Positions 22,540 through 32,077 of a stretch of 64,000 bases of DNA are shown here, in pieces. The DNA comes from Streptomyces dysideae (lineage in GTDB: Bacteria > Actinomycetota > Actinomycetes > Streptomycetales > Streptomycetaceae). The stretch is from contig NZ_KQ949109.1 in the NCBI RefSeq assembly GCF_001514305.1, positions 1 to 64,000 on the forward strand, given 5' to 3'. A program made the translations under genes and the position numbers. The number at the start of each line of letters is the position of its first letter. The first letter of the stretch is position 1. The notes under the pieces were generated by a model. It was not told the DNA's origin, searched no databases, and saw only the letters and a list, made by a program, of their open reading frames with translations.

Positions 22540-25413
22540 TCACCCGAGGGCCGAGAACACGAACGAGAACTCCGCCGGCTCCGCCCGCAGGAAGTACTGC
22601 GGCAGCGGGCCCGGCCCGCACGACTGCGAGCCGATGCCGTGCTGGCCGTGGTCGAGGTTCACCCAGACCGTGTCGTCCGGCGTGAGGTCGGTGAGGTGCT
22701 GGGCGGCGTCCAGCTGCTCGGTGGTCCAGCGGCGCGCGGTGAACCAGAACTCCGGGTCGCCCTCGATCCGCAGCCCGCCGAGCTCCACCCAGCGGACGTC
22801 GGCGCGGGCGCCGTTCTCCTGCGGGCGGAGGTAGGGCGTCTGCAGATTGTCCACAGTCGACTGCCAGCGGCTGACCGCCGACGCCATCCTGCTGTCCGGA
22901 TACGCCTCACCGGGACCGCCGCCGAACCACTTCACGGCGTCCGCCTCGGGCAGCCCGAACCGGATGCCGAGCCGGGGCAGCGGCACCGCCCAGTCGCCCT
23001 CCGGCGTCACGGACACGGTCAGCTTCAGCCGGTCGCCGTCGGAGGTCCAGCGGTACGCCGTGGCGAGGCCCACCTCCCAGGCGGCGGGCGCCACCCGGGT
23101 CCGTACCGTCAGCGCGTCGTCGCTCAACTCGACGCCGTCCAGGCGGTGGCGCATACGGTGCAGCCCGTACTTGCGCCACAGGCTCCCGATACGGGTCTCG
23201 GTCTGCCAGTCCATGCCGTCGTCGTTGTCGGTGGGCGCCCGCCACACGTCCAGATGCGGCGCGGTCACCTCGACGCCGCCGATCGTCTTCAGCGCGCCGG
23301 TGCGCACGTCGAAGGAGGCCGGGCCGAGGTAGATCAGTTTCTCGCTCGCGGTGGGCCGGTCGGTCGCGGCGACGGAGGGCGCCGGACGCGCCGAGACGGG
23401 GAACTGGCCCCACGCGACCTCGTGGTCCTTCCTGCCCCACGCGGTGTCCGACGCCAGCAGCGCCCGCACCGTCCACTGCGTCTCCGCACCGCCACGCCGG
23501 TCGGCAGGCGGCTCCGGCAGCTTCACGTCGGCCGACTCGCCCGGTGCCAGCGACGGCACCGACAGCGTGCCCGCCTCGACCGTCTCGCCGTCCACCTGGT
23601 ACGACCACTCGAACGCGAGCGCCGACAGGTCGGCGAAGTCGTACTTGTTGGTCACCCGTACGGTGCCGTCCGCGCCGTCGCCCTCGATACGGACCGGCTC
23701 GATGACCTTCTTGTACTCCACGAGCCCGGGGGAGGGCGTCCGGTCCGGGAAGATCAGCCCGTCGCAGACGAAGTTGCCGTCGTGCAGCTCCTCGCCGAAG
23801 TCGCCGCCGTAGGCGTAGCCCAGCTCGGGGTGCTTGATGCCGTGGTCGATCCACTCCCAGATGAAGCCGCCCTGGATCCGCTCGTACTTCTCGAACAGCT
23901 CCTGGTAGTCGGCGAGTCCGCCCGGGCCGTTGCCCATGGCGTGCCCGTACTCGCACTGGATGAAGGGGAGTTGACGCCGCTTGTGGGTGCCGCCGTCGAG
24001 TTCCTTGCCGATCTGCTCGACCTCGGCATGGTTGGCGTACATCCGCGAATAGACGTCCGTGTCCCGGCAGTTCCAGTCGCCCTCGTAGTGCACGAGCCGC
24101 GAGGCGTCCCGGCCGTGGATCCACTCGGCCATCGCCGTCAGACCGCGTCCGGTGCCCGCCTCGTTGCCGAGCGACCAGAACACGACCGACGGGTGGTTCT
24201 TGTCCCGCTCGACCATGCGGGCGGCGCGGTCCAGGAGGGCCGGGGTCCAGCGGTCGTCGTCGACGGGGTTGTCGCGCCAGGCCTGCTCGGTGAAGCCGTG
24301 GGTCTCCAGGTCGCACTCGTCGATGACCCACAGGCCGTACTCGTCGCACAGGTCCAGGAACGCCGGGTGCGGCGGGTAGTGGGAGGTGCGCACGGCGTTG
24401 AGGTTGTGCCGCTTCATCAGCAGCACGTCCTCGCGCATGGTCTCCAGGTCGAGCGTGCGGCCCTTCTCGGGGTGCCACTCGTGCCGGTTGACGCCCTTGA
24501 ACAGGATCGCCCTGCCGTTGACCTTGATCAGGCCGTCCTCGAGGACGACGGTACGGAACCCGACGCGCAGCGGGACCCGCTCGCCCTCCGTCGCCAGCTC
24601 ACCGTCGTACAGCTTCGGCGTCTCCGCCGACCACGGCGCGACCGCGACCGTCACCGACTCGCCGGTCGCGACATCGATGTCGAGGCCGGGCACGCTCACC
24701 CGCCCGTCGACGTCGGAGTCGACGCGCAGGGTGCCCTCGCCCGTGACGTGGTCGTAGGAGGCGTGCACGAAGAAGTCGAGCGCGCTGCCCGCCGGGCGGT
24801 GCAGCAGCGTCACGTCACGGAAGATGCCGGGCAGCCACCACTGGTCCTGGTCCTCCAGGTACGAGCCCGCCGACCACTGGTGGACCCGGACCGCGAGGAC
24901 GTTGCCGGACGGCTTCAGCAGATGGCCGACCGCGAACTCGTGCGGCAGCCGGGAGCCCTTGAACTCGCCGATGTCCGTGCCGTTCAGCCAGACGCGGGCG
25001 CAGGACTCCACGCCGTCGAAGCGCAGGACGGCGCCACCGTCGGCCGGCCAGTCCGCCGGCAGGTCGAAGGTCCGCAGGTGGTCGCCGGTCGGGTTCTCCG
25101 TCGGGACGTGCGGCGGGTCGACCGGGAAGGGGTAGAGGTGGTTGGTGTAGATCGGCAGCCCGAAGGCGCCCTGGCCCTGCAGGACCCAGTGGCCGGGCAC
25201 CGTGACCTCGGCCCAGTCCGCGGCGTCGTACCCGTCCCCGGCGAACGAGTCGTCCTCGGCGTCGGCGGTCGCAGACAGCCGGAAGCGCCAGCTCCCGTTC
25301 AGCGAGAGGGACGTCGCGTCCGAGGACGCGTACCAGGCGCGGGGCGGGAGGGCCCCGCTGCCGGGTGAGACGTCCTCGACGTAGTCGACGGATGGGGTGG
25401 TGCGGAAAGACAT
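22540..25413 (-). CDS. lacZ: GH2 beta-galactosidase
   Basis: A 957-residue cytoplasmic LacZ-type GH2 enzyme. Domain order is: sugar-binding (about 40-210, with YTNHLYPFPVDPP), immunoglobulin-like, TIM barrel (about 315-605), a second beta domain and the C-terminal Bgal small chain (about 700-955). The acid/base Glu lies in SLGNEAGTG and the nucleophile Glu in IQCEYGHAMGN. Other LacZ markers are GVNRHEWHP and MKRHNLNAVRTSHYPPHP. No signal peptide, so it hydrolyses imported galactosides. ATG 25413 has GGAGACCG upstream. It follows the sugar ABC genes by 29 bp in the same operon, implying that the importer brings in beta-galacto-oligosaccharides. Confidence 0.95.
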   Translation of the reverse strand: MSFRTTPSVDYVEDVSPGSGALPPRAWYASSDATSLSLNGSWRFRLSATADAEDDSFAGDGYDAADWAEVTVPGHWVLQGQGAFGLPIYTNHLYPFPVDPPHVPTENPTGDHLRTFDLPADWPADGGAVLRFDGVESCARVWLNGTDIGEFKGSRLPHEFAVGHLLKPSGNVLAVRVHQWSAGSYLEDQDQWWLPGIFRDVTLLHRPAGSALDFFVHASYDHVTGEGTLRVDSDVDGRVSVPGLDIDVATGESVTVAVAPWSAETPKLYDGELATEGERVPLRVGFRTVVLEDGLIKVNGRAILFKGVNRHEWHPEKGRTLDLETMREDVLLMKRHNLNAVRTSHYPPHPAFLDLCDEYGLWVIDECDLETHGFTEQAWRDNPVDDDRWTPALLDRAARMVERDKNHPSVVFWSLGNEAGTGRGLTAMAEWIHGRDASRLVHYEGDWNCRDTDVYSRMYANHAEVEQIGKELDGGTHKRRQLPFIQCEYGHAMGNGPGGLADYQELFEKYERIQGGFIWEWIDHGIKHPELGYAYGGDFGEELHDGNFVCDGLIFPDRTPSPGLVEYKKVIEPVRIEGDGADGTVRVTNKYDFADLSALAFEWSYQVDGETVEAGTLSVPSLAPGESADVKLPEPPADRRGGAETQWTVRALLASDTAWGRKDHEVAWGQFPVSARPAPSVAATDRPTASEKLIYLGPASFDVRTGALKTIGGVEVTAPHLDVWRAPTDNDDGMDWQTETRIGSLWRKYGLHRMRHRLDGVELSDDALTVRTRVAPAAWEVGLATAYRWTSDGDRLKLTVSVTPEGDWAVPLPRLGIRFGLPEADAVKWFGGGPGEAYPDSRMASAVSRWQSTVDNLQTPYLRPQENGARADVRWVELGGLRIEGDPEFWFTARRWTTEQLDAAQHLTDLTPDDTVWVNLDHGQHGIGSQSCGPGPLPQYFLRAEPAEFSFVFSALG

Positions 25414-25442
25414 CGGTCTCCTGGTCTTGGGATAAGGAGGTG

Positions 25443-26339
25443 TCAGCCCTTGATGCCGGTCTGTGCGATCCCCTGGACCAGCCAGCGCTGGAGGAAGAGG
25501 AAGACGAACACCAGGGGCAGGATGGAAAAGGCGGTGGCCATGAAGATCAGATGGAAGACGACCGTCTGGTTGGTCATGTAGTTGGAGAGCGCGACCTGAA
25601 CGGTCCACGAACCCGGATCCTGGCCGATGACCAGCGGCCACAGGAAGGAGTTCCAGCCGTTGATGAAGGTGATGGTCGCCATCGCCGCGAAGAAGTTCAG
25701 CGAGTTGGGCACCACGATGCGCCAGTACGCACCCCAATAGCCCAGTCCGTCCACACGCGCGGCCTCCTCCAGCTCCTTGGGGAACCCCAGGAAGTACTGC
25801 CGGAACAGGAAACAGGTGAAACCACTGAACAGCCCCGGAATGATGAGACCCCGGTACGTGTCCACCCAGCCGAGCGACGAGACCAGGACGAAGCTGGGCA
25901 CGAAGGTGACGGCGGTGGGGACCATCAGGGTGCCCAGCACGGCGTAGAAGACCTTGTTGGCGTGCTTGTACGGGATACGGGCCAGCCCGTAGCCGGCCAG
26001 GGAGCACACCAGCAGGACTCCGACGGTGTGCAGGGTGGCCACGATCGCCGAGTTCCACAGGGACTGGGCGAAGGGCACCGTGTCGTCGGTGAACAGTTCG
26101 CCGATGTTGCCCCACTGGATGTCCGTGGGGAAGAACTTCCAGTTCTCTCCGGTGATCTCGGCGTCCGTGGAGAGGGCGTTGCGGATGATCAGGTAGAACG
26201 GGACCAGGAAGAGGAAACCGGCGATCCCGGTGGCGATGTAGAGGCCGGTGGAGCTCATCACGCCGCCACCGCGCCCGGCGCGGCGGGGCCTGCCTGACGA
26301 CGGCGCGGATTCCCGCACCTCGGGCATCGTGGTGGTCAC
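25443..26339 (-). CDS. Sugar ABC transporter permease (MalG type)
   Basis: A 298-residue binding-protein-dependent permease with six membrane segments, carrying the EAA loop KELEEAARVDGLGYWGAYWR that contacts the ATPase. GTG 26339 shares GTGA with the stop of the upstream permease. No ATPase gene is in this operon; as usual in Streptomyces, a shared MsiK-type ATPase elsewhere is expected. Confidence 0.93.
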   Translation of the reverse strand: MTTTMPEVRESAPSSGRPRRAGRGGGVMSSTGLYIATGIAGFLFLVPFYLIIRNALSTDAEITGENWKFFPTDIQWGNIGELFTDDTVPFAQSLWNSAIVATLHTVGVLLVCSLAGYGLARIPYKHANKVFYAVLGTLMVPTAVTFVPSFVLVSSLGWVDTYRGLIIPGLFSGFTCFLFRQYFLGFPKELEEAARVDGLGYWGAYWRIVVPNSLNFFAAMATITFINGWNSFLWPLVIGQDPGSWTVQVALSNYMTNQTVVFHLIFMATAFSILPLVFVFLFLQRWLVQGIAQTGIKG

Positions 26340-27301
26340 TTGGACTCCTCCCCCCTTCCGAAGCCCATGATCTTGCCCTGGAGCAGGGTCACGGCACAGA
26401 TCAGCACGGTCAGGATGACCGCGCCCGCGCTGCCGGCGCCGTAGTCCTGGCTCTCGCCCAGGGCCTTGTGGTACAGCTCGACGAGGGGCGGACGGCCCCA
26501 TGTGGTCTTCGACAGCAGGTTGTAGAACTCGTCGAAGGCCTGGTACGCGGCGATCAGCAGCAGCAGGATCACCGCGGTGGACGTGGCGCGCAGCTGGGGC
26601 AGGGTGATGTACCGGAAGGTCTGCCAGCCCGGCTTGGCGCCGTCGATGGCGGCGGCCTCGTACAGCTCGTCCGGGATGTTCTGCAGCGCCGCGATGAACA
26701 GGATCATGAAGAAGCCGGCCTGCAGCCACAGTCGCGCGGTGACGATGACCAGCCAGTACCAGGGCGGATTGGGGTCGGCCAGCCAGGCGATGTTCTCGAT
26801 CCCGAACCAGCCGAGGACCGTGTTCATCAGGCCGAAGCGGACGCCGCTGAAGATGGACATCTTCCAGATCAGCGAGGCGGCCACGTAACTGCACGCGGTC
26901 GGCAGGAAGAACACCGACCGGAAGAACGCCCGCATGAAGCGCAGCCGGTTCACCAGCAGGGCCAGGCCCAGCGAGAGCGCCCAGGTGGTGGGCACGATGA
27001 ACGCGGCAAAGACGGTGAAGGTGCCGAGCGAGCCGACGAAGTCGTCGTTCGTCAGCATGTACGTGTAGTTCTCGAAGCCGATGAACTTGTCGGGCGTGAC
27101 GGTGAAGCGGGCCTCGAAGAAGCTGAGCCAGAGGCTCCAGAGGATCGGCGCGTAGACGAAGATCGCCAGGCCGATGAGGAACGGCCCGGTGAAGAGCCAG
27201 AAGTTGAAGGTGGGGCTGCCCCGCAGACCCCGCCGCGGCTTGGCCGGTGAGGCCTTCGCCGGGGCGGGGCGCGCGAGGTCGCGCGTCTTGGTCGTCGACA
27301 T
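26336..27301 (-). CDS. Sugar ABC transporter permease (MalF type)
   Basis: A 321-residue permease with a basic cytoplasmic N-terminus and six membrane segments. The EAA loop is DELYEAAAIDGAKPGWQTFR. It forms the heterodimeric membrane channel with the MalG-type permease encoded next. ATG 27301 lies 21 bp after the binding-protein gene. Confidence 0.93.
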   Translation of the reverse strand: MSTTKTRDLARPAPAKASPAKPRRGLRGSPTFNFWLFTGPFLIGLAIFVYAPILWSLWLSFFEARFTVTPDKFIGFENYTYMLTNDDFVGSLGTFTVFAAFIVPTTWALSLGLALLVNRLRFMRAFFRSVFFLPTACSYVAASLIWKMSIFSGVRFGLMNTVLGWFGIENIAWLADPNPPWYWLVIVTARLWLQAGFFMILFIAALQNIPDELYEAAAIDGAKPGWQTFRYITLPQLRATSTAVILLLLIAAYQAFDEFYNLLSKTTWGRPPLVELYHKALGESQDYGAGSAGAVILTVLICAVTLLQGKIMGFGRGEESK

Positions 27302-27322
27302 CGTCGTGGTCCGTCCCGCGGT

Positions 27323-28588
27323 CTATCCGAACAGCTTCTTGAGCTCGCGGTTGACGGCAATGTCGGCCTTGTCGAGGGCGGCCTCCGGGTCCATGTCCTT
27401 GCGGACGCAGTTGGCGAAGACGTCCTCGTGGGCGGTGATCATGGCCTGGGTCCAGCCGATGTTGTCGAAGTGCCCGAACTCGTTGAAGAGCCGGACGCCC
27501 TCAGCGGCGTTGCCTGTCTTGAGCTTGGTGGCGGACTCCGCGAGCGAGGTGCGCGGCGGAATGTGGAAGCCGTAGGAAGTGGCCCAGTCCTCCTGGTACT
27601 CCTTCTGGTCGATCCACAGCCACTTCACGTATTCCTTGGCGGCCTCGACGTTCTTGCCCTTGGCGTTGACGAACATCGACCAGCCGCCGTTGTAGACGGA
27701 CTGCTTGCCGGAGTCGATGGTCTTCGGGAAGGGGAAGACCCCCCAGTCGTCGCCGAGCGCGTCCTGGATCCCCGGCATCGCCCACATGCCGCAGAACTGG
27801 ATGGCGCACAGGCCCTGGTTGAGTGAGGAGGGGTCCCAGGACTCGGTCGGTGCGCCGAGGAGAAGGTTGCCGCTGGTGAACAGCTTGCGCATCTTCTTCA
27901 GGCCCTCGATGACGCCGTCCGTGTGGTAGGCGATCTCGTTCTTCTCGTTGAGGGTGTCGGCGCCGGCCGACCAGATCATCGGCCTGATGACGTTGTGCAG
28001 GTCGTTGCCCATGTACAGGCCCTTGACCTTGCTGGTGGTGAGCTTGGCGGCGGCCTCCATCAGCTCGTCGAGCGTGGTCGGCACCTCGACGCCCGCCTTG
28101 TCCAGCATCGACTTGCGGTAGAAGAAGAACTGCGGGTCGTCGATCATGCGGACGCCGTATATCTTCCCGTCCACCGTGTGCGACTGGATGTCCGCCGGGT
28201 TGAAGTCGTCCTTGACCGGCTCGATGATGTCGGTCAGGTCCGCCACCTGACCGCTCTTGATCATCTGGATCTGCGGGTGGAACTCGAACAGGTCGGGCGC
28301 GTTGTCGGTGAGCAGCGTCGCGAAGAGCTTGCTCTCGAAGTCGGCGCTGGTGATCCACTGCGTGGTCACGTTCGCCTCGCCGTAGGCCTTCGCGTACTTC
28401 TTGATGGCCTGCTCGGTGCCCGCCTCGCCGTAGGCGTGGAAGTACTGGGTCAGGTTCGTCCCCGAACCGCCACCGCTGCCACGGCCGTTGTTGCCGCCGC
28501 ACGCGGCCAGTCCGCCGGCGGCGGTCAGGCCCAGGGCGGCCCGCAGAACGGTTCGGCGGTTCCAGTTGCTGTTGCTCAATGCCGACAT
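27323..28588 (-). CDS. Sugar-binding lipoprotein of the ABC importer
   Basis: A 421-residue extracellular solute-binding protein, family 1. Lipoprotein signal: NRRTVLRAALGLTAAGG, then lipobox LAAC with the acylated Cys near residue 36; the twin arginine suggests Tat export. The mature protein carries the usual bilobed pattern (LFEFHPQIQMIKSG, VYNGGWSMFVNAKG). It is first in the operon that continues through two permeases and beta-galactosidase, so galacto-oligosaccharides are the likely ligand. ATG 28588 follows AAGGACG. Confidence 0.93.
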   Translation of the reverse strand: MSALSNSNWNRRTVLRAALGLTAAGGLAACGGNNGRGSGGGSGTNLTQYFHAYGEAGTEQAIKKYAKAYGEANVTTQWITSADFESKLFATLLTDNAPDLFEFHPQIQMIKSGQVADLTDIIEPVKDDFNPADIQSHTVDGKIYGVRMIDDPQFFFYRKSMLDKAGVEVPTTLDELMEAAAKLTTSKVKGLYMGNDLHNVIRPMIWSAGADTLNEKNEIAYHTDGVIEGLKKMRKLFTSGNLLLGAPTESWDPSSLNQGLCAIQFCGMWAMPGIQDALGDDWGVFPFPKTIDSGKQSVYNGGWSMFVNAKGKNVEAAKEYVKWLWIDQKEYQEDWATSYGFHIPPRTSLAESATKLKTGNAAEGVRLFNEFGHFDNIGWTQAMITAHEDVFANCVRKDMDPEAALDKADIAVNRELKKLFG

Positions 28589-28689
28589 GCTGACGTCCTT
28601 GTCTCGATGTGTACGGCTGCGGCTCTGTCGCTCAGCGTCAGGTGGCTCAAATGAGGTTGCGGAGCGGGACGTTAACCTTCGGCTAAGGC

Positions 28690-28713
28690 TTCGGCAAGGG
28701 GTTGGACGAAGTC
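28690..28713. promoter_or_regulatory. Motif shared with the ROK gene upstream region (site A)
   Basis: TTCGGCAAGGGGTT at 28690-28703 and ACGAAGTC at 28706-28713, about 100 bp before the binding-protein start. Near-identical blocks occur upstream of the ROK gene. Likely ROK operator or shared promoter element. Confidence 0.5.
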
Positions 28714-28756
28714 TGTTCGAAGCGTTGTGTAGCGTTCGGAATACCGGACGTGACAA

Positions 28757-28787
28757 GGTGCGGGCCGCCGCACCGGCGGCCCGCACC
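28757..28787 (-). terminator. Terminator after the GH30 gene
   Basis: GGTGCGGGCCGCCG (28757-28770) and CGGCGGCCCGCACC (28774-28787) form a perfect 14-bp stem with a 3-nt loop, 21 bp beyond the GH30 stop. It separates the ROK-GH30 operon from the importer/lacZ operon. Confidence 0.88.
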
Positions 28788-28807
28788 TCCCCATCAGGTC
28801 CTACGGA

Positions 28808-30667
28808 TCACTGCCGGAACCACGCCTGGTTGGTTCCGCCGTTGCAGGTGTACAGACCCACCTTGCTGCCGTCAGCGGTCGCCTGCCCGCCGACGTCCAG
28901 ACACTGGCCCGAAGCCTCGCTGACGATCTGCCCGTTGGCGTTCAGCAGCCAGCGCTGGCCCGCGTCACCCGTGAAGGCGGCGGAGGCCGCGAGCCCCGAA
29001 CTCCCGGCCGTCAGATAGCCGCCCGGGCCCTTCAGCGCACCGCGCTTGTCGTACGACCACGACTGCTCGGAACCGCCCGTGCAGGTGGCGATCGTGGTGC
29101 CCGAGGCATCCGCCGTCAGGCACTTGCCGGACTGCTTGCCCTGCCAGGCACCGGTGACCGCCGAGCTCCCGAAGGGCACCTGGTCGAAGACGTACGTCGT
29201 GATGGAGCGGGCCGGGAGCGACGCGGAGACCGTGCCGCCGCGCACCGCCGGCTTGGCGACGTTCGCCCAGTTCTCGTCGGCCGAGGTCCGCACCGCCTTG
29301 GTCGCCCACAGCGGCTTCTTGCTGTTGAACCGCAGGTCCAGCGCGGTCTCGGTGGTGTTGTGGTTGTTGACCACGACCACCCACTTGCCGTCCCGGTCGT
29401 AGGTGCTGACCTCGACCCCGTCCGGCGCGCCCGTCACGTTGTGCATGACCGACCCCGGTTTCACGAACTTGCTGTACTGGCCGAGCGCGTAGTACCGCTT
29501 GGTGAAGTAGAGCGTCTGGTTGCCGTTGGTGGCGTAGTCCGGGTCGTAGTAGATCAACCCGTCGTTCCAGCCGTCGTCGTTGCGCGCGTACGGGTCGCTG
29601 CCGATCATCTCGGAGAGCGCGACCCACCAGTGGAACGCCGAGTCGTGCGCGGTCGCGAAGTCCTTGTACATGATCCGCGAGAGGTTCAGGCCGCCGTCGA
29701 TGGTCGGGTCGTACTCCTTGGCCCAGCCCGTGCCACCCTGGCCGAAGCAGCAGATCTCGGTGGACCAGGACTGCTTGCCGACCGACTTCGACGTCTCGTA
29801 GATCTTCGCCCGCTGGTCGTCACCGGGGTTGTTGTACGTGTGGTGGGCCAGCTTGGAGACGTACTGGGCCGTGTCCGGCTGTGCGATCCACTCCGGGAGC
29901 TCGCTGTTGAAGGCGACCGTGCTGCTGGACTCGTCCGCGATGATGCCGGTCCGCTGCCCGCGCTCCCGCTGCTCGGCGCCCAGCGCCCGCACGATGTCGT
30001 CGCGCTGGTCGACCGGTACCAGCATGCCCTCCTGGCCGCACTCCTCGAAGCTGTTCGTCGGCTCGTTGAAGGGGCTGATGTAGTCGAACTTCGCGCCCCG
30101 CTTGCGGAAGTGGTCGGTGACGTCCGCGATGTACTTCGCGTAGTCCTCGGTGTTCTCCGCCTTCAGGTAGCCGCCGCAGCTCTGCCCGTTGGTCTTCCAC
30201 TCGGCGGGTGCGCTGTTAACGAAGGCGACCAGGTCCTCGACGCCGTACGCGGCCGCGTACTTCAGGAACGTACGGCCGCCCTTGTCCTTGCTCCAGTCGT
30301 ACGTCCCGTCGTCGTTCCGGAAGTCCTCGGGGGCGCGGGACGGGGTGGTGACCGCGGTGCCGCCACCGCCGATGTTGTAGCGGTAGGTGCTCAGGTCCAG
30401 GCCGCTGGAGGAGAACAGCAGCCTCGCCACCCGGGCCTGGACCTTCGGGTCGAAGTTCTTCAGGTCGTTGACCCACCAGGCGCCGGATGCACCGATGTTG
30501 TCGATGGTCTGCGCGGCGTGGGGGGAGACCTGGGCGGCCGGGGTGTCGGCCGCGGTGGCGGGCGGGGCGGATATGAGAGGGCCGGCGACAGCCAGCGCGG
30601 CTGCGGCTGTCAGCACAGCTGACCTTCTGGGGTGGGGGTGAGACACGTGCATCCCTTCCGTCGTCAT
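28808..30667 (-). CDS. Secreted GH30 glycosidase with CBM13 (ricin-type) tail
   Basis: A 619-residue secreted enzyme. The signal peptide (RRSAVLTAAAALAVAGPLIS) ends near TAA. The GH30 domain covers about 40-390, with acid/base Glu in FNEPT and nucleophile Glu in SWSTEICC. A beta-sandwich side domain follows, and the last 125 residues form a ricin B trefoil (CLTADASG, QSWSYD, QRWLLN, QCLDVGG, NQAWF). The layout matches the endo-beta-1,6-galactanase-like GH30 group of Streptomyces, so an arabinogalactan side-chain or galactan substrate is likely. ATG 30667 shares ATGA with the ROK stop; GTG 30646, with GGAAGGG upstream, is a good alternative. Confidence 0.88.
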   Translation of the reverse strand: MTTEGMHVSHPHPRRSAVLTAAAALAVAGPLISAPPATAADTPAAQVSPHAAQTIDNIGASGAWWVNDLKNFDPKVQARVARLLFSSSGLDLSTYRYNIGGGGTAVTTPSRAPEDFRNDDGTYDWSKDKGGRTFLKYAAAYGVEDLVAFVNSAPAEWKTNGQSCGGYLKAENTEDYAKYIADVTDHFRKRGAKFDYISPFNEPTNSFEECGQEGMLVPVDQRDDIVRALGAEQRERGQRTGIIADESSSTVAFNSELPEWIAQPDTAQYVSKLAHHTYNNPGDDQRAKIYETSKSVGKQSWSTEICCFGQGGTGWAKEYDPTIDGGLNLSRIMYKDFATAHDSAFHWWVALSEMIGSDPYARNDDGWNDGLIYYDPDYATNGNQTLYFTKRYYALGQYSKFVKPGSVMHNVTGAPDGVEVSTYDRDGKWVVVVNNHNTTETALDLRFNSKKPLWATKAVRTSADENWANVAKPAVRGGTVSASLPARSITTYVFDQVPFGSSAVTGAWQGKQSGKCLTADASGTTIATCTGGSEQSWSYDKRGALKGPGGYLTAGSSGLAASAAFTGDAGQRWLLNANGQIVSEASGQCLDVGGQATADGSKVGLYTCNGGTNQAWFRQ

Positions 30668-31914
30668 GAAGGTGGTGCGGTACGGCTCCTTGCGGGGGTG
30701 CTGCGTTTCTTTCCGTTCCTCTGCCCGACCGACTGCAGCGCGCCTTCCAGCGCGAACGTCGCCGCGCCCAGACACGCCGGGTCTGTGGGGATCGGGGAGA
30801 GGACGATCTCGGTGGCGGCCATCGGCCGCGGCAGCGCGTGCCGGGCGACGGCCTCGCGCACCTCGGCGACCAGGGGCTCGCCGAGGGCGGCCGCGACCCA
30901 GCTGCTGAGCACGACCACTTCGGGGTTGAACAGATTGACCAGGTCGGCGATGCCGGCGCCGAGGTAACGGGCGGTGTTGCGGACCACCTCGAGCGCCACC
31001 GGGTCGTGCCGGAGCAGCCCCTGGGCGAGCGCGGCGATGGTGGCCGTCTGGTCCTCGGGGTGCAGCAGCGTGCTGCCGGGGCTCAGCTCCCGCAGATTCA
31101 GCATGATTCCGGGGGCGCCCACATACGTCTCCACGCAGCCGTGGTTGCCGCAGTGGCACAGGCGTCCGTCCAGAACGATCGTGGTGTGGCCCCACTCGCC
31201 GGCACTGTTGCTCACGCCCCGGTGCAGCCCGCCGCCCAGGATGAGGCCGGCGCCCACCCCGGTCCCGAGGTTGACCACCACGGCGTTCCCGCGCCCGCGG
31301 GCGGCCCCGAACCACAGCTCGGCCACCGCGACGGCACGCAGCGGGTTGTCCAGGTAGAGCGGGTAGGCGATGTGCTCGGTGAGCAGGTCGAGCAGCGGCA
31401 CGTCGTGCCAGTCCCAGTTGGGCGCGTACTCGGCGATGCCGGTCGCGCGGTCCACCTGCCCCGGCACGCTCACGCCGACGCCCAGTACCCGGGCGCCCTC
31501 GATGCCGGCCTGCGCGACCACCGAGCCGACGGCGGCGGTGACATGGCCGACCATCTGCTCGGGGCGGCTCTCGACGGGGCGGACGTTCTCCTCGGCGCGG
31601 GCCAGCACGTTCAGCGCCAGGTCGAACAGCTCGACATGGACGTACGTCTCCGCGATGTCCACGCCGATCAGCGCGCCGCCCGAGGCGTTGACGGCCACGA
31701 GGCCCCGGGGGCGGCCGCCCGCCGAGTCCTCGAAGCCGACCTCGGTGATCATGCGCAGTTCGAGCAGCTCGCCGACCAGGGTGGCGACCGTGGCGAGGCT
31801 CAGCCCGGTGGCGGCGGCCAGCTCCTGCCGGGAGGTGGGCGACGCGGCGATGATCTGGCGCAGCACCTCGTAGCGGTTCGCGGTACGGATGTCACGTGAT
31901 GTGCCGCGCTTCAT
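30664..31914 (-). CDS. ROK-family transcriptional repressor
   Basis: A 416-residue ROK regulator. The N-terminal winged helix (TSRQELAAATGLSLATVATL, about 25-70) is followed by a sugar-kinase-like fold with ATP-site remnant GVDIAETYVH, the ROK signature in VVNLGTGVGAGLILGGGLHRG and zinc motif CHCGNHGCVE. Members bind a sugar and release DNA. Its stop overlaps the GH30 start by 4 bp. The same upstream motif precedes this gene and the importer/lacZ operon, so it probably represses both in the absence of galacto-oligosaccharide. ATG 31914 follows GAGAGGGG. A hairpin with arms CCGGGG and CCCCGG (31964-31980) lies in its leader. Confidence 0.9.
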   Translation of the reverse strand: MKRGTSRDIRTANRYEVLRQIIAASPTSRQELAAATGLSLATVATLVGELLELRMITEVGFEDSAGGRPRGLVAVNASGGALIGVDIAETYVHVELFDLALNVLARAEENVRPVESRPEQMVGHVTAAVGSVVAQAGIEGARVLGVGVSVPGQVDRATGIAEYAPNWDWHDVPLLDLLTEHIAYPLYLDNPLRAVAVAELWFGAARGRGNAVVVNLGTGVGAGLILGGGLHRGVSNSAGEWGHTTIVLDGRLCHCGNHGCVETYVGAPGIMLNLRELSPGSTLLHPEDQTATIAALAQGLLRHDPVALEVVRNTARYLGAGIADLVNLFNPEVVVLSSWVAAALGEPLVAEVREAVARHALPRPMAATEIVLSPIPTDPACLGAATFALEGALQSVGQRNGKKRSTPARSRTAPPS

Positions 31915-32077
31915 CGAACGCCCCTCTCTGGCAAGCGCCGGTGCGATTCCCTCGGCCGGGGGTCCGGGGGTTGTCCCCGGGAAAACACAGCACCGAGGCC
32001 AGCCCCCGTCCCTTCCATGCCCAGGCCGAGGTCGTCGTCGGCACCGGCGCGGCGCAAGGCTATGGCGTGCCGGACCT

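Noticed and set aside
22447..25368. A 973-codon plus-strand frame opposite lacZ
   Set aside because: It is the complement of a fully convincing GH2 gene, lacks domains and ribosome site, and has the Arg/Val/Gly/Pro-rich composition of antisense frames in high-GC DNA.
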